A DNA stretch of 64,000 bases from positions 57,806 to 121,805 of the forward strand of contig QKFD01000103.1 in assembly GCA_003251535.1 (NCBI GenBank), given 5' to 3'. A program made the translations under genes and the position numbers. How positions within the stretch are numbered: position 1 is the stretch's first letter; the number at the start of each line of letters is the position of its first letter. Below, in pieces: positions 26,164 to 35,400 of this stretch. Source of the DNA: Chromatiales bacterium (lineage in GTDB: Bacteria; Pseudomonadota; Gammaproteobacteria; Thiohalomonadales; Thiohalomonadaceae). The notes under the pieces are model-generated. The model was not told the origin of the DNA. It made no database searches and saw only the letters and a list, made by a program, of their open reading frames with translations.

Positions 26164-26195
26164 GAGCGATAGGCGTCTTAGCGACGCCATCGCTC
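26164..26195 (-). promoter_or_regulatory. Stable hairpin in the gph-trpE gap
   Basis: A 13-bp stem (GAGCGAT plus GGCGTC pairing with GACGCC plus ATCGCTC, one bulged A at 26171) closes a 5-base loop. It lies 40 bases before the trpE ATG and 51 past the gph stop. No T-run and no Trp-rich leader peptide are seen, so classical attenuation is not supported. It could separate expression of gph and trpE or stabilise an mRNA end. Confidence 0.55.
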
Positions 26196-26245
26196 GATGC
26201 AGCGGGAACCGAAGGGGCTGAACGTGTCGGTGAGCAGCATAGGGA

Positions 26246-26917
26246 TCAGGTAAATAGAGCGGGCAACTCGGTCAGGGTCTCGATCACCGCATCGGGTACG
26301 GCTTCGCGGATATCGCGGCCGTGATTATAACCGTAGGGGACACAGGCGACAGCGAAACCCGCGGCCCGCGCCGCCTTCACGTCATTGACCGAATCACCCA
26401 CCATCAGGCAGCTGGTGGGGGGCAGGCCAAAGCGGTTGGCGGCGTGGAGCAGTGGCGCTGGATCCGGCTTCTTGGTGGGCAGGGTATCGCCGGAGACCAC
26501 CAGCTCGAAGTAGCGGCTGAGGTCGAGATCGGCCAACAGCGGCAGGGTGAAACGCTCTGCCTTGTTGGTCACACAGGCCAGCGTATAGCCGCCCTGCTGG
26601 AGCCCCTCCAGCCCCTCGCGCACCCCGGGAAAGAGCGCCGAGCGCTGGGAGGTGTTGGCGGCATAGAGATCGAGGAAGATGGGGAGGGCGCGGTCATAGG
26701 CCGCCCCCTCCGGTTCCGCCTCCATCTCACCGGTGAGGGCCCGCTTCACCAGCCGCTCCACACCGTTGCCGACCCAGGTCCGCACCCGCGCCTCGCCGTG
26801 GGGGGCGAGGCCGAGGCGGGCCATCATCTCATCGACGCAGTAGGCAAGGTCCGGGACGCTATCCACTAGCGTCCCGTCCAGGTCGAGGAGGATCATCTGC
26901 GGTTTGGCGAGGGCCAC
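26246..26917 (-). CDS. gph: Phosphoglycolate phosphatase
   Basis: This 223-residue HAD-superfamily phosphatase dephosphorylates 2-phosphoglycolate, formed by Rubisco oxygenation or DNA repair. Motif I is [11 protein letters not shown] near residue 10, motif II is CVTNK, and motif III/IV is KKPDPAPL with [16 protein letters not shown]. The position between rpe and trpE is the classical proteobacterial order and strongly supports the name over other HAD phosphatases. Ten bases separate it from rpe. Confidence 0.93.
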   Translation of the reverse strand: MALAKPQMILLDLDGTLVDSVPDLAYCVDEMMARLGLAPHGEARVRTWVGNGVERLVKRALTGEMEAEPEGAAYDRALPIFLDLYAANTSQRSALFPGVREGLEGLQQGGYTLACVTNKAERFTLPLLADLDLSRYFELVVSGDTLPTKKPDPAPLLHAANRFGLPPTSCLMVGDSVNDVKAARAAGFAVACVPYGYNHGRDIREAVPDAVIETLTELPALFT

Positions 26918-26927
26918 GGGGGGTCTC

Positions 26928-27620
26928 CTACTGGCCGACCTTGGCCAATTCGTCGCGCATCGCCTTGACGATGGAGTCGTAGCGATTGGGATCGGCGGCG
27001 TTGGCGGCGCCGAAGATGGCGGAGCCGGCGACGAAGGTGTCGGCCCCGGCGGCGGCGATCTCGCGGATATTGTCGGCCTTCACGCCGCCGTCGATCTCCA
27101 GGCGGATGTCATAGCCGCTCTCGTCGATCATGCGGCGCGCCTCGCGCAGCTTGTCGAGGGTGGCGGGGATGAACTTCTGGCCACCGAAGCCGGGGTTGAC
27201 CGACATCAGCAGCACCATGTCCACCTTGTCCATGACATATCTTAGATAGTCGAGCGGGGTGGCCGGGTTGAACACCAGGCCCGACTTGCAGCCGCTCTCG
27301 CGGATAAGGGCGAGGGAGCGGTCGATATGCTCACTGGCCTCTGGGTGGAAGGTGATATAGGTGGCCCCCGCCTTGGCGAAGTCAGGGATGATACGGTCCA
27401 CCGGCTTCACCATCAGATGGACATCGATGGGGGCGGTGACGCCATGCTTGCGCAGCGCCTCGCACACCAGGGGACCGATGGTGAGATTGGGGACGTAGTG
27501 GTTGTCCATCACATCGAAATGGACGATATCGGTGCCGGCGTTCAGCACATCTACCACCTCCTGACCCAGGCGGGCAAAGTCGGCCGAGAGGATGGAGGGG
27601 GCAATCTGGAAATCCGCCAT
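26928..27620 (-). CDS. rpe: Ribulose-phosphate 3-epimerase
   Basis: The 230-residue TIM-barrel enzyme interconverts ribulose-5-phosphate and xylulose-5-phosphate in the pentose phosphate and Calvin cycles. Characteristic blocks are [14 protein letters not shown] at the start, [18 protein letters not shown] with metal-binding His and Asp, [14 protein letters not shown] and LEIDGGV. The ATG at 27620 gives the usual start. It heads the leftward rpe-gph-trpE unit and is divergent from the DUF3530 gene; the 119-base gap must hold both promoters. RpiA, its metabolic partner, is encoded at 44869-45525. Confidence 0.96.
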   Translation of the reverse strand: MADFQIAPSILSADFARLGQEVVDVLNAGTDIVHFDVMDNHYVPNLTIGPLVCEALRKHGVTAPIDVHLMVKPVDRIIPDFAKAGATYITFHPEASEHIDRSLALIRESGCKSGLVFNPATPLDYLRYVMDKVDMVLLMSVNPGFGGQKFIPATLDKLREARRMIDESGYDIRLEIDGGVKADNIREIAAAGADTFVAGSAIFGAANAADPNRYDSIVKAMRDELAKVGQ

Positions 27621-27739
27621 GATGGACCTCGTTATTGTTTCGTCACTGGGCATTTTATGGCCGGGGAGGTGACCCCCCGGTGGGAAAGACTGCACAATCT
27701 AAACGATTCCCGAGCCGCTGGCGACCCGGCAAAAACCTG

Positions 27740-29008
27740 ATGATCTATCGACTGCTCTCTGCCTCTGCGGCCCCCTGCTTGGCGCTGGCGCTGCTACTGT
27801 CGCCTGCACCAGGGGGGGCCCAGGTGCCGCCACCGGCAGCCGCCGAGGCGGCGACCAGCGCCCCGGCCGAGGGGGCGCCCCCCGCCACAGACCCGGCGGC
27901 GAGTGGTGAGTCGCCCCCCGCGGCGCCTGCCGAGGCGCCAGCACCGCCACCCCCACCGCCAGAACCGCTCTGGATCGCCGCCGGTTTGGCGGACCAGGCC
28001 AGTGAGCGGGTCGATCTACTGGTCTCTGAGCAGCCTATCCCGGCTCTGTTGCGGCCGGTCGAGGGGTCCGTGGTGCGGGGTGGGGTGGTGCTGCTGCACG
28101 ATCTCGGTGCCCACCCAGAGTGGCCGGGGGTGATTGGGCCGTTGCGGCGTAGCCTGCCGCGTTATGGTTGGGCGACCATCGCCCCGGCCCTACCCGCCGC
28201 CTTCAGCCCGCCGCCGCCACGTGAGCAGCCCCCACCACCACCCCCGCCAGCAGCGGAGGGTGAGGCGGGGGCCGATCCGGCGGCGGCAGGGGAGAAACCC
28301 GCTGAAGCACCACCCACCGAGCCGCCGCCAGCGGAGGAGAAGCCCCCCGAACAGGCCAACGGGGATGAGGCGGCGACGGCGGAAGAGACGCCGCCGCCCC
28401 CTCCACCGCCGCCCTACCAACCGGGGCCTTGGGTGGCGGTGCCGGCACAGCCCACCACCACCGAGTTCCTGGATGGTGCCCAAGAGCGCATTGCCGCGGC
28501 CTTGTCAGAGCTGGCCTCGCGGGGGATCCAGCCGGTGGTACTGGTGGGGCACGGCCTGGGGGCGGTGGCCGCCCTCGCCTATGCCGTCGATCACCCCGGG
28601 GCGGTGCAGGGGTTGGTGCTGGTGGGGCTGCCGAGTCGCAGCGGTGACGATCCGCGACTCGATAGCGCCGCCCAGCTGGCCCTGGTGAAGCTGCCGGTAT
28701 TGGATATCTTCGGTGATGACGACCAACCGGCGGTGACCGCTACGGCCGAGCATCGGGCCGCCCTGGCGGCCCGTTCACTACTACCGGCGCCGCCCACCTA
28801 TGGCGCCCGTGGCATCGCCCTCGACGCCCCCCCAGCCGGGACCCCCCTCTACCGCCAGCTGGCGGTAGAGGGGGCCGACCACCAGTTTCGTGATCAGTCG
28901 CCCCTGCTGGTGAAGCGGGTGCGCGGCTGGTTGCACCGCCATGCCGACGCCAGCAACCGCTCCTCGGCTCTCCCCCAACCCACTTCCGCAGGAGTGACCT
29001 CTCCATGA
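27740..29008 (+). CDS. DUF3530-type secreted alpha/beta-hydrolase-like protein with proline-rich insert
   Basis: The 422-residue protein has a signal peptide (LSASAAPCLALALLL, cleavage near GGA) and an Ala/Pro-rich stretch. An alpha/beta-hydrolase-like domain follows: VVLLHDLGAHPEWPGVIGPL, then PVVLVGHGLGAVAALAYAV and LDIFGDDD. The nucleophile elbow reads G270-H-G-L-G274, with glycine where hydrolases have serine, so catalysis is doubtful. A 75-residue insert rich in Pro, Glu and Ala interrupts the domain around residues 155-230. The ATG at 27740 starts the signal peptide. It overlaps the next gene by 4 bases (ATGA). Confidence 0.78.
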   Translation: MIYRLLSASAAPCLALALLLSPAPGGAQVPPPAAAEAATSAPAEGAPPATDPAASGESPPAAPAEAPAPPPPPPEPLWIAAGLADQASERVDLLVSEQPIPALLRPVEGSVVRGGVVLLHDLGAHPEWPGVIGPLRRSLPRYGWATIAPALPAAFSPPPPREQPPPPPPPAAEGEAGADPAAAGEKPAEAPPTEPPPAEEKPPEQANGDEAATAEETPPPPPPPPYQPGPWVAVPAQPTTTEFLDGAQERIAAALSELASRGIQPVVLVGHGLGAVAALAYAVDHPGAVQGLVLVGLPSRSGDDPRLDSAAQLALVKLPVLDIFGDDDQPAVTATAEHRAALAARSLLPAPPTYGARGIALDAPPAGTPLYRQLAVEGADHQFRDQSPLLVKRVRGWLHRHADASNRSSALPQPTSAGVTSP

Positions 29009-29472
29009 TTGAGCTACGCGCCACCGCCCTACTACTCCATCTGCTCCTTGCCGTCATCTGGGTAGGCGGCATGTTCTTCGCCCACTTTGTCCTACGTCCC
29101 TCCGCCCTCGCCCTGCTGGAGGGGCCGGCGCGGCTGCGGTTGTGGTGCGGGGTGTTTGAGCGCTTCTTCCCCTGGGTATGGGTGGCGGCCCTCGGTCTGC
29201 CCGCCAGCGGCTTCTATCTCATCTTTGCTGGTTATGGCGGTTTTGCCGGACTCCACTGGAGCCTGCACGCCATGAGCGCCACGGGTCTGCTGATGTTGGC
29301 CCTCTTCGCCGCCCTCTATTTCTTGCTCTACAGTCGGTTGCGCCGCGCTGTGGCCCAGGAGGCGTGGCCCGAGGCGGCGCGTGCACTAGACCTGATTCGC
29401 CGCATTGTGGTCACCAATCTCAGCCTGGGGTTGATCACCGTAGCGCTCGGTGCGGTGGGGCGATATTGGTGA
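29005..29472 (+). CDS. CopD-like integral membrane protein
   Basis: The 155-residue protein has four hydrophobic helices, starting with LLLHLLLAVIWVGGMFFAHF. Histidines lie in the first helix and in LHWSLHAMSATGLLML. This pattern resembles the CopD (copper resistance) membrane domain and related haem- or metal-associated membrane proteins; the function is not settled. The start overlaps the upstream DUF3530 stop by 4 bases, so they are translated from one message. Confidence 0.7.
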   Translation: MIELRATALLLHLLLAVIWVGGMFFAHFVLRPSALALLEGPARLRLWCGVFERFFPWVWVAALGLPASGFYLIFAGYGGFAGLHWSLHAMSATGLLMLALFAALYFLLYSRLRRAVAQEAWPEAARALDLIRRIVVTNLSLGLITVALGAVGRYW

Positions 29473-29547
29473 GATAGACCGCCTTGCCCCTTCCCCTTCC
29501 GGCGTCAGCTGTTACATTTTTCTTGAAGCCCTGTCGCGGGAGGCGCC

Positions 29548-30009
29548 ATGAAGATCGGAAACCTGCTTGAAGGCCGCAGCCCGGCCTACCATGCCATCGG
29601 TCCCCAGCAACCGCTCACTGAGGCGGTGGCCCTCATGATGCGCCACCGGATTGGGGCGCTGGTGGTGGTGGAGGTGGGGGGGCCGCTGTTGGGTATTGTC
29701 AGTGAGCGGGATGTGATGGGGGCGATCGATCACTTCCGGGAGCGCTTTGCCAGCCTGACGGTCGCTGAGGTGATGAGTTCGCAGCTGGTGGTCTGTCAGC
29801 AGGAGGCGGGCATCGAGCAGGCGATGGAGCTGATGATGCACAACGAGACCGGCCGGCGGGTGCGCCATCTGCCGGTGATGGAGGGGACGCAGCTGGTGGG
29901 GGTGATCTCCATCGGCGACCTGGTGGGGAGTCTGCTGGAGCGGGCAGAGTTCGAGAACCGGCTATTGAAGGGTTACATCAAAAACTGGCCAGAGCCAGAG
30001 CACGGTTAG
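29548..30009 (+). CDS. CBS-pair domain protein
   Basis: The 153-residue soluble protein consists almost entirely of two CBS domains: about 15-75 (MMRHRIGALVVVEVGG and LLGIVSERDVMGAI) and about 80-145 (GRRVRHLPVMEGTQLVGVIS with IGDLVG). CBS pairs bind adenosine nucleotides such as AMP, ATP or AdoMet and regulate partner proteins. None is attached here. It lies 75 bases after the CopD-like gene and may have its own promoter. Confidence 0.88.
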   Translation: MKIGNLLEGRSPAYHAIGPQQPLTEAVALMMRHRIGALVVVEVGGPLLGIVSERDVMGAIDHFRERFASLTVAEVMSSQLVVCQQEAGIEQAMELMMHNETGRRVRHLPVMEGTQLVGVISIGDLVGSLLERAEFENRLLKGYIKNWPEPEHG

Positions 30010-30031
30010 CCCCCCGCGCCCCCTGGGGCGG

Positions 30032-30313
30032 TCACCCCGGTGGGGGGCGCTCCTCCAGCCCCTCCACCAGCAGTTCGTTGTCCTTGGCAAAGCTCACCAG
30101 GAATCCCCAGAGCAGTGGCTCACTGCTGGCCAGCTCCTGCTCTACCACCACACAGTTCACCCCCCCAATGTTGGCCATGTGGACCTTGGGGTGGAACCGC
30201 ACCCGCCGATCGAGCCCCACCGAGCCGACCGCAGTGGTGAGGCGCTCGGCCCAGTCGCTGGGACGGAATCGGCGTCCGGTGCGGGTGACTCCCTTGATGA
30301 CCATCTGCGACAT
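30032..30313 (-). CDS. DUF3579 domain protein
   Basis: The 93-residue soluble protein reads VIKGVTRTGRRFRPSDWAER near its start and ends with LLWGFLVSFAKDNELLVEGL. I recognise the DUF3579 family, which is common in proteobacteria and has no known function. The start at 30313 is chosen for the GGAGG ribosome site 7 bases upstream. It converges with the CBS gene, with 22 bases between stops, and is divergent from the GT4 gene. Confidence 0.72.
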   Translation of the reverse strand: MSQMVIKGVTRTGRRFRPSDWAERLTTAVGSVGLDRRVRFHPKVHMANIGGVNCVVVEQELASSEPLLWGFLVSFAKDNELLVEGLEERPPPG

Positions 30314-30435
30314 CGCTGCCTCCGCTCGGTTACCCCTCATAAGTAAAGCAGCGATGGGGCGTCCGGCCACTGTGCGAGTGGCTGTCATATTGGCCCGCTA
30401 CGCTCTCCTGATCCGTTTGGCGACAGGACCGGCTC

Positions 30436-31626
30436 GTGCGCATCTTGATGATCTCCGATGTCTATTTCCCGCGCGTGAACGGGGTCTCCACCTCCATCTC
30501 CGTTTTTCGCCGCGAGCTGACCCGCCTCGGCCACGAGGTGACGTTGATCGCCCCCGACTACCCCGGTGCCGTGCCGGAGCCAGGGATCCTCCGCATCCCT
30601 TCGCGCTACCTCTTTATCGATCCAGAGGATCGCATCATGGGGGTCCGGCCGCTCCTGGCCCTCACCGGGCAGTTGCGGGCGGCACAGTACGATCTGGTCC
30701 ACATCCAGACCCCCTTCCTCGCCCACTGGTTGGGGGTGCGGCTGGCCCGGCGGTTGGGGCTGCCGACGGTGGAGACCTACCACACCTTCTTCGAGGAGTA
30801 CCTCTACTGCTACGTCTCCTGGCTACCGCGGGAGTGGCTGCGCGGGCTGGCGCGGCGGGTGACCCGCAGCCAGTGCAATGCCGTCGATGCGGTGGTGGTC
30901 CCCTCCAGTGCCATGGGCGAGGTGCTGCGCCGCTATGGGGTGACCACCCGCGCCGCGGTACTCCCCACCGGTATCGAGCTGGACCAGTTCCAGGCTGGCG
31001 ATGGCGCCCGCTTCCGCGCCCGCTACGGGATCGCCCCCGACCGGCCGGTGCTGCTCTACGTCGGTCGGGTGGCCTACGAAAAGAACATCGGTTTCCTCCT
31101 GGAGGTGGCGGCCCGGGTGCGGCAGCAGCACCCCTCGGTGCTGTTGGTGGTGGCGGGGGAGGGGCCGGCCCGGCCGGCGCTGGAGCGTCAGGCGCAGGCA
31201 CTCGGCTTGGCTGAGAGTGTGCTGTTTGTCGGTTACCTAGATCGGGCGGGCGAGTTGCAGGAGTGCTACCGCGCTGGCGACCTCTTTGTCTTCGCCTCCC
31301 GCACCGAGACCCAAGGCTTGGTGCTGTTAGAGGCGATGGCGCTGGGGGTGCCGGTGGTCTCCACCGCGGTGATGGGGACCCGCGATGTGGTGCGCGATGG
31401 TGCCGGTGCGGCGGTGGCGGAGGATGCGGTGGAGCCCTTTGCTGCCTTGACCTCCGCCCTCCTGGCGGACCCCGAGCGGCGCGCCACCCTGGCGGCTGCG
31501 GCCCGCCGTTATGCCGAGGAGTGGAGTGCCGGGGCGTTAGCAGAGCGCATGGCGGAGTTTTATACCCAACTCATTGAGGTGTGCGCCAGCGAGCCGGTCC
31601 CCGCCGAGCGGGGTTCACTGCCGTAG
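30436..31626 (+). CDS. Family 4 glycosyltransferase
   Basis: The 396-residue GT-B enzyme starts MRILMISDVYFPRVNGVSTS, with the glycine-rich loop of the N-terminal Rossmann domain. The C-terminal domain has LLYVGRVAYEKNIGFLLE and the conserved E-x7-E motif in RTETQGLVLLEAMALG, which binds the sugar nucleotide. The start VYFPRVNGVSTSI resembles transferases that make glycolipids or mannosides; the substrate is not determined. It begins with GTG. Its last 12 bases overlap the end of the convergent mtgA. Confidence 0.88.
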   Translation: MRILMISDVYFPRVNGVSTSISVFRRELTRLGHEVTLIAPDYPGAVPEPGILRIPSRYLFIDPEDRIMGVRPLLALTGQLRAAQYDLVHIQTPFLAHWLGVRLARRLGLPTVETYHTFFEEYLYCYVSWLPREWLRGLARRVTRSQCNAVDAVVVPSSAMGEVLRRYGVTTRAAVLPTGIELDQFQAGDGARFRARYGIAPDRPVLLYVGRVAYEKNIGFLLEVAARVRQQHPSVLLVVAGEGPARPALERQAQALGLAESVLFVGYLDRAGELQECYRAGDLFVFASRTETQGLVLLEAMALGVPVVSTAVMGTRDVVRDGAGAAVAEDAVEPFAALTSALLADPERRATLAAAARRYAEEWSAGALAERMAEFYTQLIEVCASEPVPAERGSLP

Positions 31627-32331
31627 TGCCAGATGGCGTGAGATCTTGTTCACCCGCCGCTGGAACTGCGCTGTGGCGGTGGCGGGGTTGTGGCGCGCCG
31701 GGCTCGGTAGGGTCGCGGCCAGTGCCACCGCCTGGGAGCGGTTGAGGCGGGCGGCACTGACGCCAAAGTAGCGGCGGGCCGCCGCCTCCACTCCAAATAG
31801 GCCGGGCCCTAGCTCGGCGGCGTTGAGATAGAGTTCGAGGATCCGGCGCTTCTCCAGCTGCTGCTCCATGGCCAGGGTCAAGACCAGCTCATGCCACTTG
31901 CGCAGCGGGTTGCGGGCCGGGCTGAGGAAGAGATTGCGGGCGGTCTGTTGGGAGAGGGTGCTGGCGCCGTAGGCCATACGCTTGGCCTCCCAGTTGGCCC
32001 TCATTGCCTCCCGCAGGGCGGCCAGATCGACCCCTGGGTGCTGCCAGAAACGGGCATCCTCCGCCACCACCACCGCTTTCAGCATCACCGGGGCGATGCG
32101 ATCAATGGGCACCGGCCGCCAGTCGAGCGGGGGTAGGGCCGGGTCCTCTGCCTGCTGCTGCTCATAGTTGAGGATATAGGCCGATTTGGGCAGGGGTCCC
32201 GCGGCCAGCCCCTCCCAGTCTGGCCAGATGAGGGCCAGCCAGAGCAGATCCAGCAGGATCGCCAAGAGCAGCAGACGCCACAGCAGGCGCCAGCGGCGAC
32301 GGGGGGGAGTCGAGGTACGGGTGGCGGGCAT
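31615..32331 (-). CDS. mtgA: Monofunctional peptidoglycan transglycosylase
   Basis: The 238-residue GT51 enzyme polymerises lipid II into glycan strands at the inner membrane. One N-terminal membrane anchor (LLWRLLLLAILLDLLWLALI) precedes the catalytic domain with VVAEDARFWQHPGVD (catalytic Glu), GASTLSQQTARNLFL and KRRILELYLNAAELG. There is no transpeptidase domain, and the length fits MtgA. The 3' ends of mtgA and the GT4 gene overlap by 12 bases. Confidence 0.94.
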   Translation of the reverse strand: MPATRTSTPPRRRWRLLWRLLLLAILLDLLWLALIWPDWEGLAAGPLPKSAYILNYEQQQAEDPALPPLDWRPVPIDRIAPVMLKAVVVAEDARFWQHPGVDLAALREAMRANWEAKRMAYGASTLSQQTARNLFLSPARNPLRKWHELVLTLAMEQQLEKRRILELYLNAAELGPGLFGVEAAARRYFGVSAARLNRSQAVALAATLPSPARHNPATATAQFQRRVNKISRHLALRQ

Positions 32332-32445
32332 AGGGCCTATGGTAACGGTCTGGGTCCGGGGGGTGGCGGTGACAGGGGCCGAGAGACGACAGCGCTCGCT
32401 GTATACGCTAGATTGGGTTCCCTTTCACCCCTTGCGGCGACTGCC

Positions 32446-35400
32446 ATGGACCACCCCCTCGACCCGTTGCCAGAACTGGGCGGGCATCTCGACCGGCTAC
32501 AGCAGGAGCTGGCCCGCTTGCGGGCGGCGGTGACCGTTGTCGATGCCCCCCTGCTGCAACTGGATCTCCACGGTACCATCCTCGACGCCAATGGCGTGGC
32601 CCGGAGCCTGGTCGGGGAGGTGGTGGGGCGCCCCTTCGCCGAGTTGATGCCGGCTTGGGACTCCCTCGCCAGCGTGGCCAAGCGCAACGGCATCGCCGTC
32701 GGGCAGATCCAACCGGCGGGGAGGCCGCCACTGGGGGTGCGCTTAGCCCCAGTGGCCGGTGGCGGCTTCGCCTGCGCCCTGGTGGCCCCGCCTGAGCTGT
32801 CGGCGGAGACGCAGGCGCTGGCCGCGGCGGAGGCGTGGGCGCCGATCATGCGCATCCACACCACCCTGGATGGTTATATCCAACAGGCCTCGCCCCGCGC
32901 CTGCCAGTGGCTCGGTTATGGCGAACAGGGGCTGTTGGGATTCCACTTCTCCCAACTCACCCACCCCGCTGATCTCGAACTCTCCCGTGACCGCTTCCAG
33001 CGTATTAGCTCCGGTGCCGAGCGCTCTCTCACGCTGGAGAAGCGCTACCTCACCCGCACCGGTCAGGTGCTGTGGGCGGAGCTGAACTGCGCCCTGGTGA
33101 GCGATGGGGCGGGACGCCCACTCTATGTGGTCAACTTCCTGCGTGACATCACCGAGCAGAAACTGGCCGAGGAGGCGTTGCAGCGGGAGTTGGCGCGGAT
33201 CAAGGCGGTCTTTGAACATAGCCCCGCCGGCATCATCTTCACCGACGCCGATCAGTGCCAACTGGAGTGGAACAGTGCGGCGTTGGCAATGCACGGTATC
33301 GGTGGTCCAGCGGGGCCGCGGGCCTGGCGACCCGATGCCGGGATCACCCTCTACACCCGGGAGGGTACGCCGTTGGCGGAGGCGGAGTGGCCCCTTAAAC
33401 GGGCGCTACGCGGTGAGGCGGTGGAGGGGGTGGAGCTACTGGTGGAGCGCCAAGATCGGTCGTTCCGGCGCCACCTGCTCTATAGCGCCGCCGCCGTCTG
33501 TGAGGCGCGGGGGCGGGAGACCATCGGGGTGTTGATGTGCGTGGATGTAACCCGACTGCGAGAGGCAGAGCGGGCCTTGGCGCACAAGACGCGGGAGATT
33601 GAGGCACTGCTCGCCGCGCTGCCCATCCCGGTGCAGATCGCCCACGATCGGGTGGGCGGCCAGATGAGCATCAATGCCGCCTGTGCCGAGTTGCTGGGTC
33701 TCACGGCGGAGGGGGGCACGCTCTCTATCCAGGGGGCCTGCCCGGTGGGGGTGGAGATGCGCCTCAACGGCCGACCTCTAGCCCAGGCCGATCGCCCCGC
33801 CTTGGTGGCGGCGCGGGAGGGGTGCGCCACTGCACCGCAGGAGTTGGAGCTGGTGGGGCTCAACGGCCGGATCTCCCATGTCTATGGGCGGGCGGTACCG
33901 GTACTGGATGAGTGGGGTGAGGTGACCGGCGGGATCGCCCTGTTTGTCGATATCACCGAGCGGCGCCGGATGGAGGAGGCGCTGCGGGCGAGTGAGGCGC
34001 GGGAGCGGGCGCGGGCGGCGGAGCTGGCGGCCATCTTTGAGGCGATCCCCACCCCCATCTGGATCGCCGAGGACCCCCACTGTCGCACCATCTTGGGCAG
34101 CCGGGCGGCCTATGAGGTCCTGCGGGTGCGGGCGGGTAGCAACATCTCTCTCTCTGCCCCGTCGGTGGAGCGGCCCACCGGCTTTGAGGTGTGGAGCGGT
34201 GGTCGCCGCCTAGCCACCGCTGAGCTGCCGGTACAGCGGGCGGCCCGCGGTGAGGTGTTGCGGGGCTTCGAGGAGGAGATCCGCTTCACCGATGGCGAGG
34301 TCCGCTACCTCTCCGGCAACGCGGTGCCGCTGCTGGATGAGACGGGCGCGCCGCGCGGGGCCATCGGTGCCTTTGTCGATATCACCGCCCGCAAGCGGGC
34401 GGAGCAGGCGTTGGCGGCGAGTGAGACCCGGGAGCGGGCACGGGCCGAGGAGCTGGAGCTGCTGCTGAAGGCGCTGCCGGCCATCGTCCTCATCGCCCAT
34501 GACCGTGATGCCGCGGTGGTCTCCGGTAGCCTAGAGGCGCACCGCCTGCTCCAGGTGCCCCTGGGGGGTAACCTCTCCAAGCGCTCGCAGGAGGGGCGGG
34601 CGCTGCCCTCCCATATCTTTATCAACGGCGAGCCGGTGGCCAGTAACGACCTGCCGCTACACCGCGCCGCCCGGGGGGAGTGGGGACCGCAGCAGGAGCT
34701 GGAGCTGCATCTGGCCGATGGCGAGGTGCGTTTCATCTCCGGTGGGGCGGTCCCGCTGCTGCACCATGGTGAGCCGCGAGGGGCGGTGGCCGCCTTTGTC
34801 GATATCACCCGCGCCAAACTGGCGGAGCGGGCGCTGGCGGAGAGCGAGGCAACGGCCCGGGCGCGGGCCGCTGAGTTGGCGGCGGTGCTCCAGGCGCTGC
34901 CGGCGGCGGTCTTTATCACCAGCGACGGCGAGTGCCGGCAGCTCACCTGCAACTCCTTTGCCCAGCGGCTGCTGGGTCTCCCCTCGGCCGAGCTGCCGGC
35001 GGCCGACGCCATGAACGCCCTGCACTGCGAGTGCAATGGTGATCAGCTCATCCCCACCGGCCTGCCCATCCAGCGTGCCGCCCGCGGTGAGTGGGTGGGG
35101 CCACAGGAGCTGGAGATGGCGCGGCAGGATGGCCAGCGCCTTATCCTCTCTGGGAGTGCCGTGCCGCTACTAGATAGCGCAGGCCGACCGCGGGGGGCGG
35201 TGGCCGCCTTTATCGATATCTCCGCCCGGCGCCGGGCGGAGGAGGCGCTGCGGGAGAGTGAACAGCGTGAGCGACAGCGGGCGGCGGAGCTGGCGGCCAT
35301 TTTGGAGGGGGCGCCGGTGGCCATCTTTATCGCCCGCGAGCCCGACTGCCGGCTCATCGAGAGCAATCGCGCCGGCCATGAGCTGCTCGGTCTGGAGGAG

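Noticed and set aside
26125..26190. Longer TrpE start
   Set aside because: The added residues are unlike the TrpE N-terminus and would cover the leader hairpin; ATG 26124 fits family alignments.
30078..31214. Plus-strand frame of 378 residues overlapping the DUF3579 and GT4 genes
   Set aside because: It is out of frame with the glycosyltransferase, becomes Arg/Gly/Pro-rich, and has no domain; GT4 motifs lie in the other frame.
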